This document shows positions 1 through 10,543 of a DNA stretch of 64,000 bases, one piece after another. The DNA lies in contig VZDJ01006028.1 in assembly GCA_008694505.1 (NCBI GenBank), positions 620,001 to 684,000 on the forward strand, in the 5' to 3' direction. The DNA is from Cyanoderma ruficeps (lineage: Eukaryota > Chordata > Aves > Passeriformes > Timaliidae). How positions within the stretch are numbered: position 1 is the stretch's first letter; every line of letters starts with the position of its first letter. Under the pieces are notes generated by a model. The model saw only the letters and a program-made list of their open reading frames with translations, did not search any database and had not been told where the DNA came from. Made by a program: the position numbers and the translations under genes.

Positions 1-2060
1 CAACTGGAGTTGTAAGAAGCCACTGTCAGGAAAACAGACTTCCAGGAAGTCTTAGATCTTAATCCGACTTTGTGGTAGTAGTTACTCAAATTTCTCTTTT
101 TACAGAGAATAAAAAATTTGCAGATACTACAAGCTTGTCTTCAGGTTAGAAAATGTGGAAGATGTTATCATGTCAGCAAGAGATTTTTCTTTACATTTTA
201 TTTGAAATTGAAATACTTAAAAGTGATGTTATAATCCCTTTCAAAATTAGGTCATCTCTTATTTGAAAACTTCCTCTGATTTGTTCTTTTAATATTAAAA
301 ACCCAAACAAATCTTACCTAATATTTTTTAATTAAGTTAATCTTACCACTAAATTGAAAGATATTTTTCCCTCTTGTAGGGCTCACCTAACAGTCAAAAA
401 GTTTGCATGGCAAACTGAACTTTAACATTTAGATTTCAATTGCCTACAAATATCTTTTTTCATTGCAGGTCAATGCAGAAATATGAAAGAAGTGACACTG
501 ATAAAAAGACTTAGACAGTCTGTAAGTTCTGATCCACAGCATTCTCGCTGGGAGTGACTTTGTATCTCACACTGGATTTTAGCAAAACACCAATAAATAT
601 TGGATTAATGCAAGAAGATTAAATTGATGCTTACAGACTCAATTCTTTTAGCATAAATAGCATGCAAATTTTTGATTAATCAGGCTTCGCTGTTTCTGCT
701 CTCAATGAATTGTTCAAATCAAGCATCCAGTTTCAAATTTTAGTTTTAATGTTCTCCTCTTTCTAATATTATTATTAAACTGTAATGAAAATTAAACTGA
801 GACAAGACAATATTTTAAATGAGGCCAATTAATAAAACCTGCAGTCTGCCATTATAAAGGTTTATAGAGCTTGCTTATAACTTGGACACTGGCAGTTCAT
901 TTCTTCTTTATGTATAACTGAGTGCTAATTTCTTTCACCAGACTGATTTCAAGATATGAAAACAATTTAATATTGTCTTATTATACCACTAGCCTGAAAT
1001 TCTACAGCTGTACATCAGTGAAATTCTAGTAAGCTAATATACAGGAATATTTGAATATTTATCAGTGTTCTGAATAAATATTCAAATATTTATTTATTTA
1101 TTCAAATAACATTTTCATGATCATGTACCTTTTTTCTTTAGCCATTTAAACGTGATTTGTGAACCATTTCTCAGAAATGCTTCTTCACCTCTCTTCTGAA
1201 AAGCTCCAAATATGATTTGCCCCATGCCTTATATTATGTCAGGTTTACAACATAGCCTAATATTGGGATTGTTATTTCCAGTATGCTGATGTTTCCCTTC
1301 TGGTAATGATTATACCACTTGGGCTTTTGAGTGGAGAATGGCAGCATTTTCGTTAGGAAGATCACGCAAAAATTTCTGCTTTAATTAAGCAGATTTAGTT
1401 TTCAAGTTCAAAATGTCAGAAACTTGTCTCAGGGTCCAATAGCTACTATATAAATAATCTTTGCTTATATGATATATTATTAGATTTTCATAATTAAAAA
1501 TGCCTCATATGAGCAAATGTTTCTGTATTAAGCAGCAGGCTTGAATCTTTTCCATGGTTTGAATAGACTAGTCCCTATAAAAGAAACCAAAACTGTACAC
1601 ATAAAAAAGAGGAAGCAGTGGTAAATTTTTCTCCCTTCTCACATGAATGTTCTAATCAAAGCTTCATTCTCTTAAATGTACCTTCTAGGAATAGTCTTTA
1701 TAACCAATGAAAATTTATATGCCTGTGAAAACAGAAATATTACAAAACACACTTGATGTACAAACCTCTGTGGAAGAAAGAGTAGCTGAGCAAAGCTGAT
1801 AACAGAAGTACTGTCATTTCCATTTATAGTTTGACAGTTGCCCATCAGATCATTGACTGGTAAAGAGCCTGGATTGTCAAAGAGTCTATTTAACTTCTTC
1901 AGTGCTGCCAAGTGATAGAATCTTATGTTAGTCTGAGCTTAATGATGACATCGATCAAAATGTAAATATATGTAGATTTATCAGGACATGATGATTATGC
2001 TGATAAAGACCTGACAATTGGAACTTCCAGAATAAATGTTCTGAAATGATAAACGTTTAT
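1..2060. other. AT-rich non-coding sequence
   Basis: No exon, repeat family or RNA gene is recognised here apart from the hairpin at 1046-1090. Stop codons are frequent in all six frames and there are many A/T homopolymers. It could be intron or intergenic DNA. Confidence 0.6.
1046..1090. repeat. 17-bp perfect inverted repeat (hairpin)
   Basis: Positions 1046-1062 and 1074-1090 are perfect reverse complements (arm begins AATATTTGAATATTTA) around an 11-nt spacer. A short TTTA-rich run follows directly. The arms are entirely A/T apart from one G or C each, so the hairpin would be weak. It probably arose by replication slippage or template switching, or is a remnant of a small palindromic element. 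No target-site duplication is seen. Confidence 0.8.
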
Positions 2061-2320
2061 TTCCCAGCCTAAGGAAATGGATTCAATATTGTAGTTAATG
2101 TTTCATACAGCCCAACTTCATTAAGCACAACTCAGCTAATGACATCATGAATTTGTTAATTTTATCAAATTGCATTAATTAGGGAAATGTATTGAAAGCT
2201 GTGAATTAATTTGCTTTTCCTTAGAATAACAAAAATGGGGGTAATCAAATTAATTTGCCCCTTTAACCCCCTATTAAGTTGGAGCATGAAAGCATCAGCT
2301 TTCTCAACTTCATGGCATTT
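2060..2320. promoter_or_regulatory. candidate conserved non-coding element, homeodomain-motif rich
   Basis: This block has a dense set of TAAT/ATTA cores (for example GCATTAATTAG, GAATTAATTTGC and AATCAAATTAATTTGC) with few simple repeats. That texture is typical of vertebrate developmental enhancers bound by homeodomain factors. Only the motif density is seen. Conservation and function are inferred and cannot be judged from one genome. AT-rich DNA also gives such motifs by chance. Confidence 0.2.
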
Positions 2321-2621
2321 GTGTTTAACATGATTCTCACTAACCCCTTTAACTGTGGGGGTTTAAAGCAGGAACACTTACAGGGTGGACCAACGCCAGC
2401 TCATTCCTTTTCAATCATACTAAATGCCATCTCTCTAGGGATACAGGCTTTTAACAAAGGCCTATGTAACCATTATTCTTTAAAATGTTATGAGAAGCAA
2501 TCAGCAAGGTCTTTCCAGGGTTCCTTGAGTTAATCACACCTGAGCCATTGAACCAAATTACAATGTTTACTGCAAAATTGTTGTCTTCTGAATTCTGATT
2601 ATGATGATGTGCCCCTGCAGA

Positions 2622-3120
2622 TGTATTGGATTTGCATGGCCAGGTTTTGGCTTTTGCAGGGATTCTACAAGGGTGGCCTCTGTGAGATGCTGCTGAGAAC
2701 CTTCCCCCGTGTCCAACAGAGCCAATGCCAGGCAGCTCCAAGATGGACCTGCCACTGGCCAAAGCTGGTCCAATCCATGACAGTGGGAGAACCTCTGGGA
2801 GAGCACAGTTAAGGAGGGGGGGAAAACCCTGTGCAACTGCAGCCAGGTCTCAGGTCTGCAGAGTTCCCTTTCCCTGCTGTCAATGGATGCTCCTACACCC
2901 ATTCCCTGTTCCTCTGTGTCACTGGGGAAAAAGCTAAAACCTTCAGGAGTAACTTAAAGCATGAGAAGAAGAGAGGGATGGGGTGAAGGCATTTGAGTAT
3001 TTGAGTTTACTTCTCATTATCCTATTCTGCTAAAAGTTGGTAATACATTAATTTTTCTTTCTTTCTTCTGTCCAGTTGAGGATCAGGGGGGATAGACCAG
3101 CTTCGGTGGGTGCCTGGCAT
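2622..3120 (+). mobile_element. endogenous retrovirus LTR, internally deleted
   Basis: The left end starts with TG (TGTATTGGATTTGCATGG) and the first about 220 bp match, in reverse complement, the right part of the LTR at 12855-13896. Shared landmarks include the segment around AGCCAATGCCAG and GCTCCAAGATGGACC. The stretch at about 3000-3120 matches the 3' part of the same avian LTR family (ending near GGTGGGTGCCTGGCAT). The middle, several hundred bases in the fuller copy, is missing and the last 3' bases are not recognisable. It is about 500 bp against about 1040 bp for the copy at 13 kb, and no internal viral genes adjoin it. Confidence 0.75.
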
Positions 3121-3605
3121 GATATGTGTGATTCATAGTGATGTCTTTGAGCTCTTAAAAGTGTTGGGCTGATGTTTTTAATTATAGTTACAGGTTCTAC
3201 AAACAGCTGAAAATCACATAATTTACATGTAGTTATGGATATTAGGTAGACTGGAAAGGGACCGATGGCTTTAATTATGCAGAATGACTAGGTCTTTCTA
3301 GTTTTAACCTTATGTTGTCCAGGATTCCTAGAAACTCCAAGTATAAATTCTCATTAAAAATCAGCTTTAAAGTCATGTTAAAAAAGAGCTGCTATTTTAA
3401 TCTTCTGTGTTCTGTGTCAAAGAATTTCTCTTTTTTGGGGGAATGGCTTCCAGTGGGTAAATGGTAAAGATATTGCACTGAAAAAACAAAAAAATTAATA
3501 CTACATAATAATCCCTGCAATTGGATGATCATTTTTATTTTATTAGAAACAAAATAGTGCTACCTTCTTCTAATATCAGCATTTTGAAGAAACATTAATC
3601 CTTAC
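3121..3605. other. non-coding, nothing recognised
   Basis: AT-rich sequence between the LTR fragment and the candidate signal-peptide exon. No repeat or open frame of note is seen. Confidence 0.5.
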
Positions 3606-3785
3606 CTAAATGAAATATTGCTCCATATCTGAATTAGAAAATACAATTTTCAATGGTGTGTTCTCCAAGTGAACTTCCAAATAGGCACATACGTCTGTGT
3701 ACAGCACAGACACAGAGGCATCTGACCCAGGGCTGGTAATGATAACCAGCACCAGAAGCAGCGGCTGCATGGTGCCAAGCTGCAT
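3606..3785 (-). CDS. candidate first coding exon with signal peptide
   Basis: Reading leftwards, an ATG at 3770 sits in a strong Kozak context (GGCACCATGC), and a second in-frame ATG lies at 3785. From 3770 the 54-residue frame begins MQPLLLVLVIITSPGSDA, which looks like a classical signal peptide with a hydrophobic core and a small-residue cleavage region. A GT donor-like site (CAGAC then GTATGT) falls after about 26 codons. A second one (TTTAG then GTAAGG) overlaps the stop codon at 3606-3608. The first would make a typical leader exon of a secreted or type I membrane protein. No family was recognised and no partner exon was found, so a chance reading frame remains more likely. Confidence 0.15.
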   Translation of the reverse strand: MQLGTMQPLLLVLVIITSPGSDASVSVLYTDVCAYLEVHLENTPLKIVFSNSDMEQYFI

Positions 3786-4036
3786 GCTGTCTGGACTTGA
3801 GTCAGCTTGGGTCTGACTGCAGGCTAAGCCACATTTGTGCAGCAGTGCATTCAAGCTGATAAAGATAGCTGCAAAGCAGGGCTTGTTAGGTCACCCATAG
3901 AGCTGATCTGCACCATGTGGATTTACTGAGTTGCATCTCTGCTAGCTCAGGGATCTATACACTGTGCTCTATGCAAGACAGACACAGGCTGATAAACAGG
4001 CTATTCCATCTGGAGACACTGGGTGAACACGTAGAA

Positions 4037-4405
4037 TTAACTTGGTTTTGTAAATTCTTCAGCTGATAAGAGCAAACACACACCCCAGTGATCTGGGAAA
4101 AAGCCTGTGCCATGGTAAATGCTGCTGACAGCCAAAAGGAATCCACAGTGACAGCCTCTTCTGGAAATTTCTGTTGTTTCTGGAGCATTAGATAGGTCAG
4201 AGATTAGGTACTTGCTGCAAGGAAAATTATATCCTCCAGGAGACTTGTATGCCCAGGAAACTCTTCCGGCAACACGGTGGTAAATACAGTTAAACCAGCT
4301 GTGCTGGTGCAGATGAGTGGAGGTTCCTATTCTGAAACAAGTGAGCTTTAATTCTAGAGTAGGAATTTTTAAAAGTGCAGACAGAAGAAGAAGGCCTAGC
4401 TTCAT
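4037..4405 (-). CDS. small ORF with leader-like start, unrecognised
   Basis: This open frame of 122 codons starts MKLGLLLLSALLKIP, a hydrophobic stretch resembling a signal peptide. It continues with several cysteines spread along the chain and ends at a stop just before 4037. No domain or family is recognised. A second minus-strand frame (3955-4188) overlaps its C-terminal half. GC content is higher here than in the flanks. There is no promoter, intron or poly(A) evidence. It lies about 250 bp upstream, on the same strand, of the candidate leader exon at 3606-3785. Chance, or a decayed gene or retroelement, is the likelier explanation. Confidence 0.1.
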   Translation of the reverse strand: MKLGLLLLSALLKIPTLELKLTCFRIGTSTHLHQHSWFNCIYHRVAGRVSWAYKSPGGYNFPCSKYLISDLSNAPETTEISRRGCHCGFLLAVSSIYHGTGFFPDHWGVCLLLSAEEFTKPS

Positions 4406-4563
4406 ATGTTTCTGAATAATGTGTACAAGACATAAAAATCAGATCTTTCCTTTTCTTATAGTGCTGATCACAGGAACAGCATAATTCTTAGGAAAAATTG
4501 TCAAAAATGAAAAGATTGCTTCAGGGTTTAAAAAACTCTTTTAGAGAAAAGAAGCAAACAACT

Positions 4564-4580
4564 CCCCCCCCAACCCCCCC
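4564..4580. repeat. C-tract, potential G-quadruplex on minus strand
   Basis: Eight C, AA, then seven C. The minus strand therefore reads G7-TT-G8, which can supply four G-triplets with loops of one to two bases. This meets the usual G-quadruplex pattern and stands out in AT-rich surroundings. Confidence 0.6.
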
Positions 4581-4589
4581 ACTCTTTGT

Positions 4590-5489
4590 AAGCTTTTTTC
4601 TTTAGCCAGAATCAGTGAAGTTATTCACTTACAGCTTTAGAAGTTATTGACTTGTAGCTAGCCATTATCAGTATGAAAACTTACCGAGTCCTGACATTTC
4701 TTAAAGTGCAGATAGCACATATGACTTTTGATACACTGTAATGTCAGCCTATTTCTCCAAGATGCTTAAAAGCAGAAGGAGAACTAAACTTTTTTAGAAC
4801 ATTCATATGGGTGCATGTACTGCTAGGGATTTTTCTTTAATGCTATTTGCATTTTAAGGTTTTAATAGAAAGTATTCAAATTCCCACAACCACTGTAAAG
4901 TTTGTAAAAGGCGTGTTTTCTGGGAGCTTCTGATTATTTTTCCAAAATAGACAATGTGTCATCCACCAACTTGTCTGTCAACCCAAGTTTAGTCATAAGC
5001 TAGTGCCTCCTATCTTTTTTAGCAGCTGCATTAATTTGTGGTTAAAATAGAGCATATTTTCTACATAGTCATTCTACTTATATTATCTTCAGACAATTTT
5101 ATTCAACGTTAATTATCCATAGTATAAAAAAGTTGCATTTTATTTCCATTTTTACTTCATGTGACTGTTATGACACACTCCAAAATGCAAGGATAACCGA
5201 GGTTCTTGTTTAATAGATCCCTTGGGACAGATTAAAGCGAAATTGCACTGAATGATCAGAGTTTGTAAATATATAATGTTGAGTTCATTTTAAAAGAAGC
5301 TGAGTACAATGTAAAACAGGTATGTAGCCCCTTCAGCTATTATTATCTATAGTAAGGGAACAATATAAAAGCATGAAAATATCACTCAGTAAAATGTATA
5401 AGGGAAAAGAAAGGAAGAAAGAGAAAGGGTAAGAATAGAAAGATAATCACAACACACAGACCTACAAGTCTTGCTTGTTGTAGCTTAGA
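4590..5489. other. non-coding, nothing recognised
   Basis: AT-rich sequence without repeat families, splice-bounded frames or RNA genes. A purine-rich run (AAG/GAA rich) lies near 5400-5440. Confidence 0.5.
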
Positions 5490-5800
5490 TGTCTATTGGT
5501 AGAAAGCGTATTCCTCTCTTGATCCATTGGGGTGGAGAAGAAACCCACCAAATGCAAAGTCCAGTGGCTTAATATATGCTTAGGTTCAGGTGAGAATGCC
5601 CAGGTGCCTCCCCTGGGGGCAGGGGAAGTTTTCACACTGTCTTTTGATCACATACAGCTGGAAGGTCTTAGAAATGAGTCTGGGGACACTTTGGGGGTCT
5701 TTGTTTATGACACCTACTGAAACATGACAACTGTCTCTCAAGTCAGCACAGGTGAGCCAGTTATGCCCCATGAGAAAGGATGAAATGCTCTTAAGACCTT
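5490..5800 (-). mobile_element. possible LTR fragment, unclassified
   Basis: The block is clearly more GC-rich than its flanks. Read on the minus strand it has a TATA-like CATATATTAAG (near 5571-5582), preceded by short GC-rich blocks and followed by a pyrimidine-rich leader, an arrangement seen in avian ERV LTRs. No TG/CA termini, poly(A) signal or target-site duplication could be fixed, and no second copy is in the window. A plus-strand frame of 62 codons here is probably incidental. Confidence 0.25.
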
Positions 5801-5835
5801 CTGTGGGGGAAGGGGAATTTTCAGTAGAGCAAATT

Positions 5836-5976
5836 GACCCTGAGCTTAGTTCAGTTGGTCAGAGCATGGTGCTAAAACCATGAAGGTTTCAGTCCCTGTA
5901 TGGGACCTTCACACAGATTTAGACTTGCTGATGCCTGCTGCTCCCCTCCAGCTCAGAATATTCTGTGATTCTGAGT
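5836..5976 (+). mobile_element. tRNA-Ile-derived SINE with CR1-type 3' tail (TguSINE1-like)
   Basis: The head (about 5838-5910) follows vertebrate tRNA-Ile(AAU). It has an A-box-like CTTAGTTCAGTTGG, the D-arm to anticodon stretch AGAGCATGGTGCTAA, and a B-box-like GGTTTCAGTCC at about 5885-5895, closed by TGTATGGGACC. The body then runs into CTCAGAATATTCTGTGATTC, which is the 3' end of CR1 LINEs. This head-plus-tail structure is that of the passerine TguSINE1 family, which relies on CR1 reverse transcriptase. The anticodon loop is damaged and the acceptor stem does not close, so it is not a functional tRNA gene. Confidence 0.85.
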
Positions 5977-7003
5977 TATGTATCATGGCATGATACTGTA
6001 TTAGCATGATACAAAGCACCATCCAATCTCTACAGGGTTTGCCTCTTATCAGCCTCAAAGCCCATCTTGTGTCCTTCCCCTCTGTTTTATGTAGACCAGA
6101 GGTTTGCAATTGCACACCCAAAAACTCACCTCCTCTCCTCAAGGCTGCGAGGAGAGACTAGACTCATCAAATCACTCTGGTGCCTCCACAAATGGGTGCT
6201 TTGAGTCATTAATTGTTAATTGTCCAGTCCCTCACAATGACTTCTGTGAAATTTTATTAAACAAAGATGTAAAAAAGTAGCAGCAATCATTTCTAACCCT
6301 AGAGAGAACTTTGATAAGAAAAACTTGCTATATCTCTGTGGTCCAATTATCTCTATGTCTTTGAATGAAATTCAAGCATGAATTTTCATGAGAGTGAGGA
6401 CCACATGAATTCTCAGTTCCATACTCTTTTTAGTAGAGAGAATTCTTCAGAAAGCATGCAAATTTTTGAAAAATATTCTGGAAATACCAGGGAGGAGAAC
6501 AAACTGAATTACAGACTGTTTAAAGTAGTCAGAAAAACCTGGCCAGAAAAAAACCCTAACAACAAAACAGAAAACAAATGGAACAGATAACAAATATATC
6601 TGATGTCCTAAATGTGTATAAACCATAATATTTTGTTGTTGTGCCAAGTACCTCAGAGATAATTTTGTTACCATGATGCAGACAGCTCTGTCAAATGCTT
6701 TTGTGAAATGTTATGAAATCTGCCAAGAAGATCCATTATCCCAGAAACTATACCAGTTGATATCTGTTGTAGTTGTCAGACTTCTTCATGTTAGAAATAT
6801 ATATGATTTTAATGAGAATTGTGTGATACAGGGTTGTGTGATATGGAGGTGGGTGTTAAGTTATGCAATTAATTATGTTCTTAACCCTGGGAAACAGTAC
6901 CATCAGTGCTCACTGATGTTGCTCATGCCTTGAATTCCTAGACAGTAAGGCACAAGAAAGAATGAAGAACTTTAACATTGTGCTGAATTTTCTTTTTTTC
7001 TAG
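5977..7003. other. non-coding, nothing recognised
   Basis: AT-rich sequence between the SINE and the candidate exon at 7004. A few short open frames (60-90 codons) have no recognisable domain and no splice or start signals. Confidence 0.5.
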
Positions 7004-7143
7004 ATGTAACCATATTTGAGCAAAAAGGTTTTCACCTTGCACCTGACATTCAAAATGTCAAAGTGCTGATTCAAACGTTTCTAAAAGAGCATCTTCAAGT
7101 AGAGATACTTCCAGTTACATTTTATCCATCTGTCATGGGATAA
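7004..7143 (+). CDS. candidate terminal exon, unrecognised
   Basis: A long pyrimidine tract ending TTTTTTTCTAG gives a good splice acceptor at 7002-7003. Using a split first codon, the frame from 7006 stays open for 45 codons. It starts VTIFEQKGFHLAPDIQNVKV and ends PSVMG before TAA at 7141-7143. The peptide has balanced composition rather than low complexity. No family is recognised, no poly(A) signal follows closely, and no partner exon can be linked. An open run of this length after an acceptor-like site is expected by chance several times in a window this size. Confidence 0.12.
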
Positions 7144-7603
7144 ACATAAAATGACAAAAAGAAAAATATATCCCTTAGATGTTCAGGTATTTATTATTCA
7201 TAAGACCGAAAACAACTAGGCTAATAAGGGAATAGTGGAGGGAAGGATAGGAAAAGGTCTTCCTAGTGATTTAGAGTCAGAACGCTAAATCAGGTGCCAC
7301 CCAGCTCAGCACTCAGTCTTTTATCACCTAGATTTCTACTAGTAAAATGCCATTGCTAAGCAGTGCCACCAAAGTCCAGGCAGCCTTCAACCAATATCTG
7401 TCTCATATAACTTTTCACTCAATGAAAAATAGTTTTATCAGTCTTTTGATAAAATTCTTGGCATTTTGGTGTTTTGCCTAATTTCCATCCAGAGTTGCTT
7501 GCACACTGTAGACAAAAATAAAGGGTAAGAACTGGTATTAAACCCACCTCACTCAATTAATTTCTTGAACTTAGGTCTTTGTTTCTCTCAGACAGCTAGT
7601 AGA
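7144..7603. other. non-coding, nothing recognised
   Basis: No repeat family or convincing open frame is seen up to the CR1 fragment. Confidence 0.45.
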
Positions 7604-7853
7604 AAGAAAAGAGGAAATAGCGTTCAGTTGTACCAGAGGAGGTTCAGACTGGATATTTGGAAAACTTCCTTCACTGAAAGGGAGGTTAAGCATTAGAATA
7701 TGCTGCCCAGGGAAGTGGTGAAGTCACCATTGCAAGAAATGTTCAAAAAACTAGTAGGAGAGGCATTTTGTCATATGGTTTAGCGAGCATGGTGGTGTTC
7801 ACTCAAATATTGGACTTGATCTGGAGGTCCTTTCCAACTTAATGATTCTAAGG
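7604..7853 (+). mobile_element. CR1 LINE 3' fragment
   Basis: Shows the ordered landmarks of the CR1 3' region: AGAGGAAATAG, then GAGGTTCAGACTGGAT, CTTCACTGAAAGGGAGG, TGCTGCCCAGGGAAGTGGTG, a following GTCACCATTGCAAG, and the terminal TCCTTTCCAACTTAATGATT. It is 5'-truncated, as nearly all CR1 copies are, and carries no reverse-transcriptase coding sequence. Divergence suggests an old insertion. Confidence 0.9.
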
Positions 7854-9136
7854 TTTGTGCTCTGTGAGAGTACTATGTACACTGGGACCAGCTGTACTCA
7901 TCTTTATGTTGTAGGGATTCCTTTTTTCATACATAAATGAAGCTGCAGAAGAGTGTCAAATTCCGTGGTGCTTCATCCCATATCAGTCGATAGTGATAAC
8001 CACTCAAACTTTTCATGGCTTATTCATTCAAATACTTCTTACTTATCTGTAGGAAGTGGAATGTCTTCCACTCAGGAATCTAGAAGCCATCCCTCACCAA
8101 AAGCAGAGCAACTGTGTCACTCCTCTATGAGATATGGAAGCATCCTCTTTCATATGAGACTAAACAAAGGAAGAAGCCAGGACTTGCATATTCTTGATGA
8201 TCTGGTCTTGGGGTAAGTGATAAATCAGTGGGGCTAAAGGAAATGAATAACTTCTATGTTTCCCCTCTCTGCAGCTTGTATGAGAAAAGACTGCCTTCAT
8301 CAGACATCCAGCACAAGGAGGCCTCTGGCTAGGAGTGCCATGTAGGTATTTTTTTGCTGTCTAGAGCACTTCAATGTCCTTAACTTCTCTCTTTGTGATA
8401 CTTGGAACAGTATAGATTACAGTAAGCTCTGCCAGGTTTGCTAAGGTTGTGAATCTCAACTGTGCCTTATTTGGGAACACTGATTGCCATCTAAGAGGAA
8501 ATTTTTTAGCCAAAAGAAATCTTTTCTAAGTTCACACCTTTTACAAATCTATCTCAGGAAGTTTTTCAATGTCCATGTCTAAGTGATGTAACACACAGTT
8601 CACAACAGATTATTATTGTTTACTGTTCCAGCTAGTGCGGAACTTAAAAGAAAGCTCCTGTTGTATCCCCAAATAATGTGCAAGCTGCCTAAAGTCCCAA
8701 TGAGATGTGTAAAAATTAAGATTCAAATGAAGAGCCTGCAACTTGTTTTTAATGTGGCCCTCAAAGTACTTTGCAAAATTTCTTTAGTAATTTTCCTTGG
8801 ATATCAGTGACTACCTGTATTAGATAATATATCCATTTTAAGGAACAGGGATTCTATTAAGGAGCAGGGTTTCCAATCCGTGGCTGAGTAGAAAGAGGAC
8901 ATACATTTCACATGCAAGTTGGAGAGATCATGGAATCTGTGTAGAAGATAGTTATAACAGAGACAATAAGGGTCACTTCTGCATTAGCAGCCTAGGATGG
9001 GTAAGAATCACTGTTTCATTTGATAATGAGTTTGGAAAATCAACTTGGAAGAGGAAATAGATGTTGCAGTGATTCCTTCCTGTACAGGGAAAAGATGTCA
9101 TCTGTCATCACACTAAAAGCTTATTACCTTTGTTAG
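7854..9136. other. non-coding, nothing recognised
   Basis: Short open frames near 7953-8216 and 8616-8810 have no recognisable domain or splice support. No repeats were identified. Confidence 0.5.
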
Positions 9137-9280
9137 GCTGTACACAGTCATGGCAGCACTTAAGCCTCAGACAGCAATTTTGGGGATTTCATGCCTCACC
9201 CATGGCCAAAATCATAATGAAGGAAGGCAAATGGATGATGTGAAGAAAGAAGTGGCTATCTTCAAAACACTTCAAAGGAG
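9137..9280 (+). CDS. candidate internal exon, unrecognised
   Basis: The segment is bounded by an acceptor-like CCTTTGTTAG (ends 9136) and a strong donor (CAAAGGAG then GTAAGC). It is 144 bp, a multiple of three. One frame is open throughout and includes MAALKPQTAILGISCLTHGQ, ending KTLQRR before an intronic stop. The other two frames are closed. No protein family is recognised. The acceptor has a weak pyrimidine tract. It might be a real exon, a decayed exon or chance. Confidence 0.13.
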
Positions 9281-10470
9281 GTAAGCAGAGGAAGAAGGTA
9301 AAACAAACAGCTGTCTTAATCAGTTCTAGTTGAGATCACTCCTTTATTGGTCTGAGTTTCACCTAAGGCTCACCATAGTTTGCTCAGCTGTCTGAGCTTT
9401 CCACTCAGTGTCACACATGAAGGAGAGGCACCAAAGTCCTTAAAAGAAAGTAGGTACAGCTTACTCTCTAGGGACGATTTCTGTTGAAAGAAACAAGAGA
9501 TTCAGCAGTAATGAAATGAGTTTGCCTCAACATATCATGTTACAGTCCTTTATTCACAGACATGAAAAGCTGTAAAGCATATTTTCTATAGTAAAAAGAC
9601 AGGTTTGAAGTGCTATTTCACTGGTTAATGTCAGTACTAAATATAAAACAGTGCTTTATTGACTAGTCCAGAGACTCTCCATCACCAGAGTTGCTGCAGT
9701 GCTTCTCTTTTGCATGTGGAAGGGTCCCTCCATGACATAAAAAGCCTGGAAAGGTTCACCTGAAAAACATGGGAGTGCCTGTCACCTACCAGATCATATG
9801 CAAGGGTCTTGCCTCCTAGTTCCTAAGGTGAAGGCAACTCTGGAATGCCTAAAAATTTTTAGTAGCATCAGTGGGCTGGTACAGTTCAGTTAGTCTGGTT
9901 CTCCTTCTCATTTTAGTCAGAATTTAAAACACAGTAACAAGTTCTAATAGCCAGCAGTCACACAGCTCATAAATTTGTGTGATAGGGGAAGAAGTGCACT
10001 GATTAAAAGTGCCTAAGTAGCAAATTAAAAAGGGAGACCAGCTGCCATGCCAGTGGTATCATATTTTTATGCTCTGCCATGCAAAAAAGACAGATTATGT
10101 ATTCTGTGTATTATTATTCTGCGTATATATTCTACAAAATATCAGTCTTATCTCTTTGGGGTTTTTAATTATTAAATTTGAACCTGTCAATTCCAATTTT
10201 TTGGATTTGAAATAATGTTTCACTTCCAGGTATTCTCCATTTCTCCAAAGCCCTTTTACTTCCACCACATACATTTTACAAGATCTGTTGTGGAAGTCCC
10301 AGACATCTTTTAAAAAATCTTTTTAAATTGTGAAAGGTTAGTAGATACAGATATGTTCTATTTATTTCAGAAAAAAATCCCAAACAAACATAAAAAATCA
10401 GCAAAACCACAAAACCCATCAAAATACCTAAACCTGGTATTTTTTTTCAAGAAAAGGGCTTGAAAGTTAG
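9281..10470. other. non-coding, nothing recognised
   Basis: AT-rich sequence with A- and T-runs (for example near 10360-10450). No exon or repeat family was found. Confidence 0.5.
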
Positions 10471-10543
10471 AAGCATAGAGTCATCAAGGGTAGAAGAGAG
10501 CTCCAAGATCATCCAGTCCAAAAGTCCACCTAACATTACCCTG
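10471..10543 (-). mobile_element. CR1 LINE 3' end scrap
   Basis: In plus orientation it reads GCATAGAGTCATCAAGGG, then AGAGAGCTCCAAGATCATCC and AGTCCAAAAGTCCACC. This is the reverse complement of the extreme CR1 3' end (the TTGGACTGGATGATC-type tail). Only about 70 bp survive. Confidence 0.7.

Noticed and set aside
5836..5910. A genuine tRNA-Ile gene
   Set aside because: Acceptor stem and anticodon loop are damaged, and the sequence continues directly into a CR1-type tail, so it is the head of a SINE.
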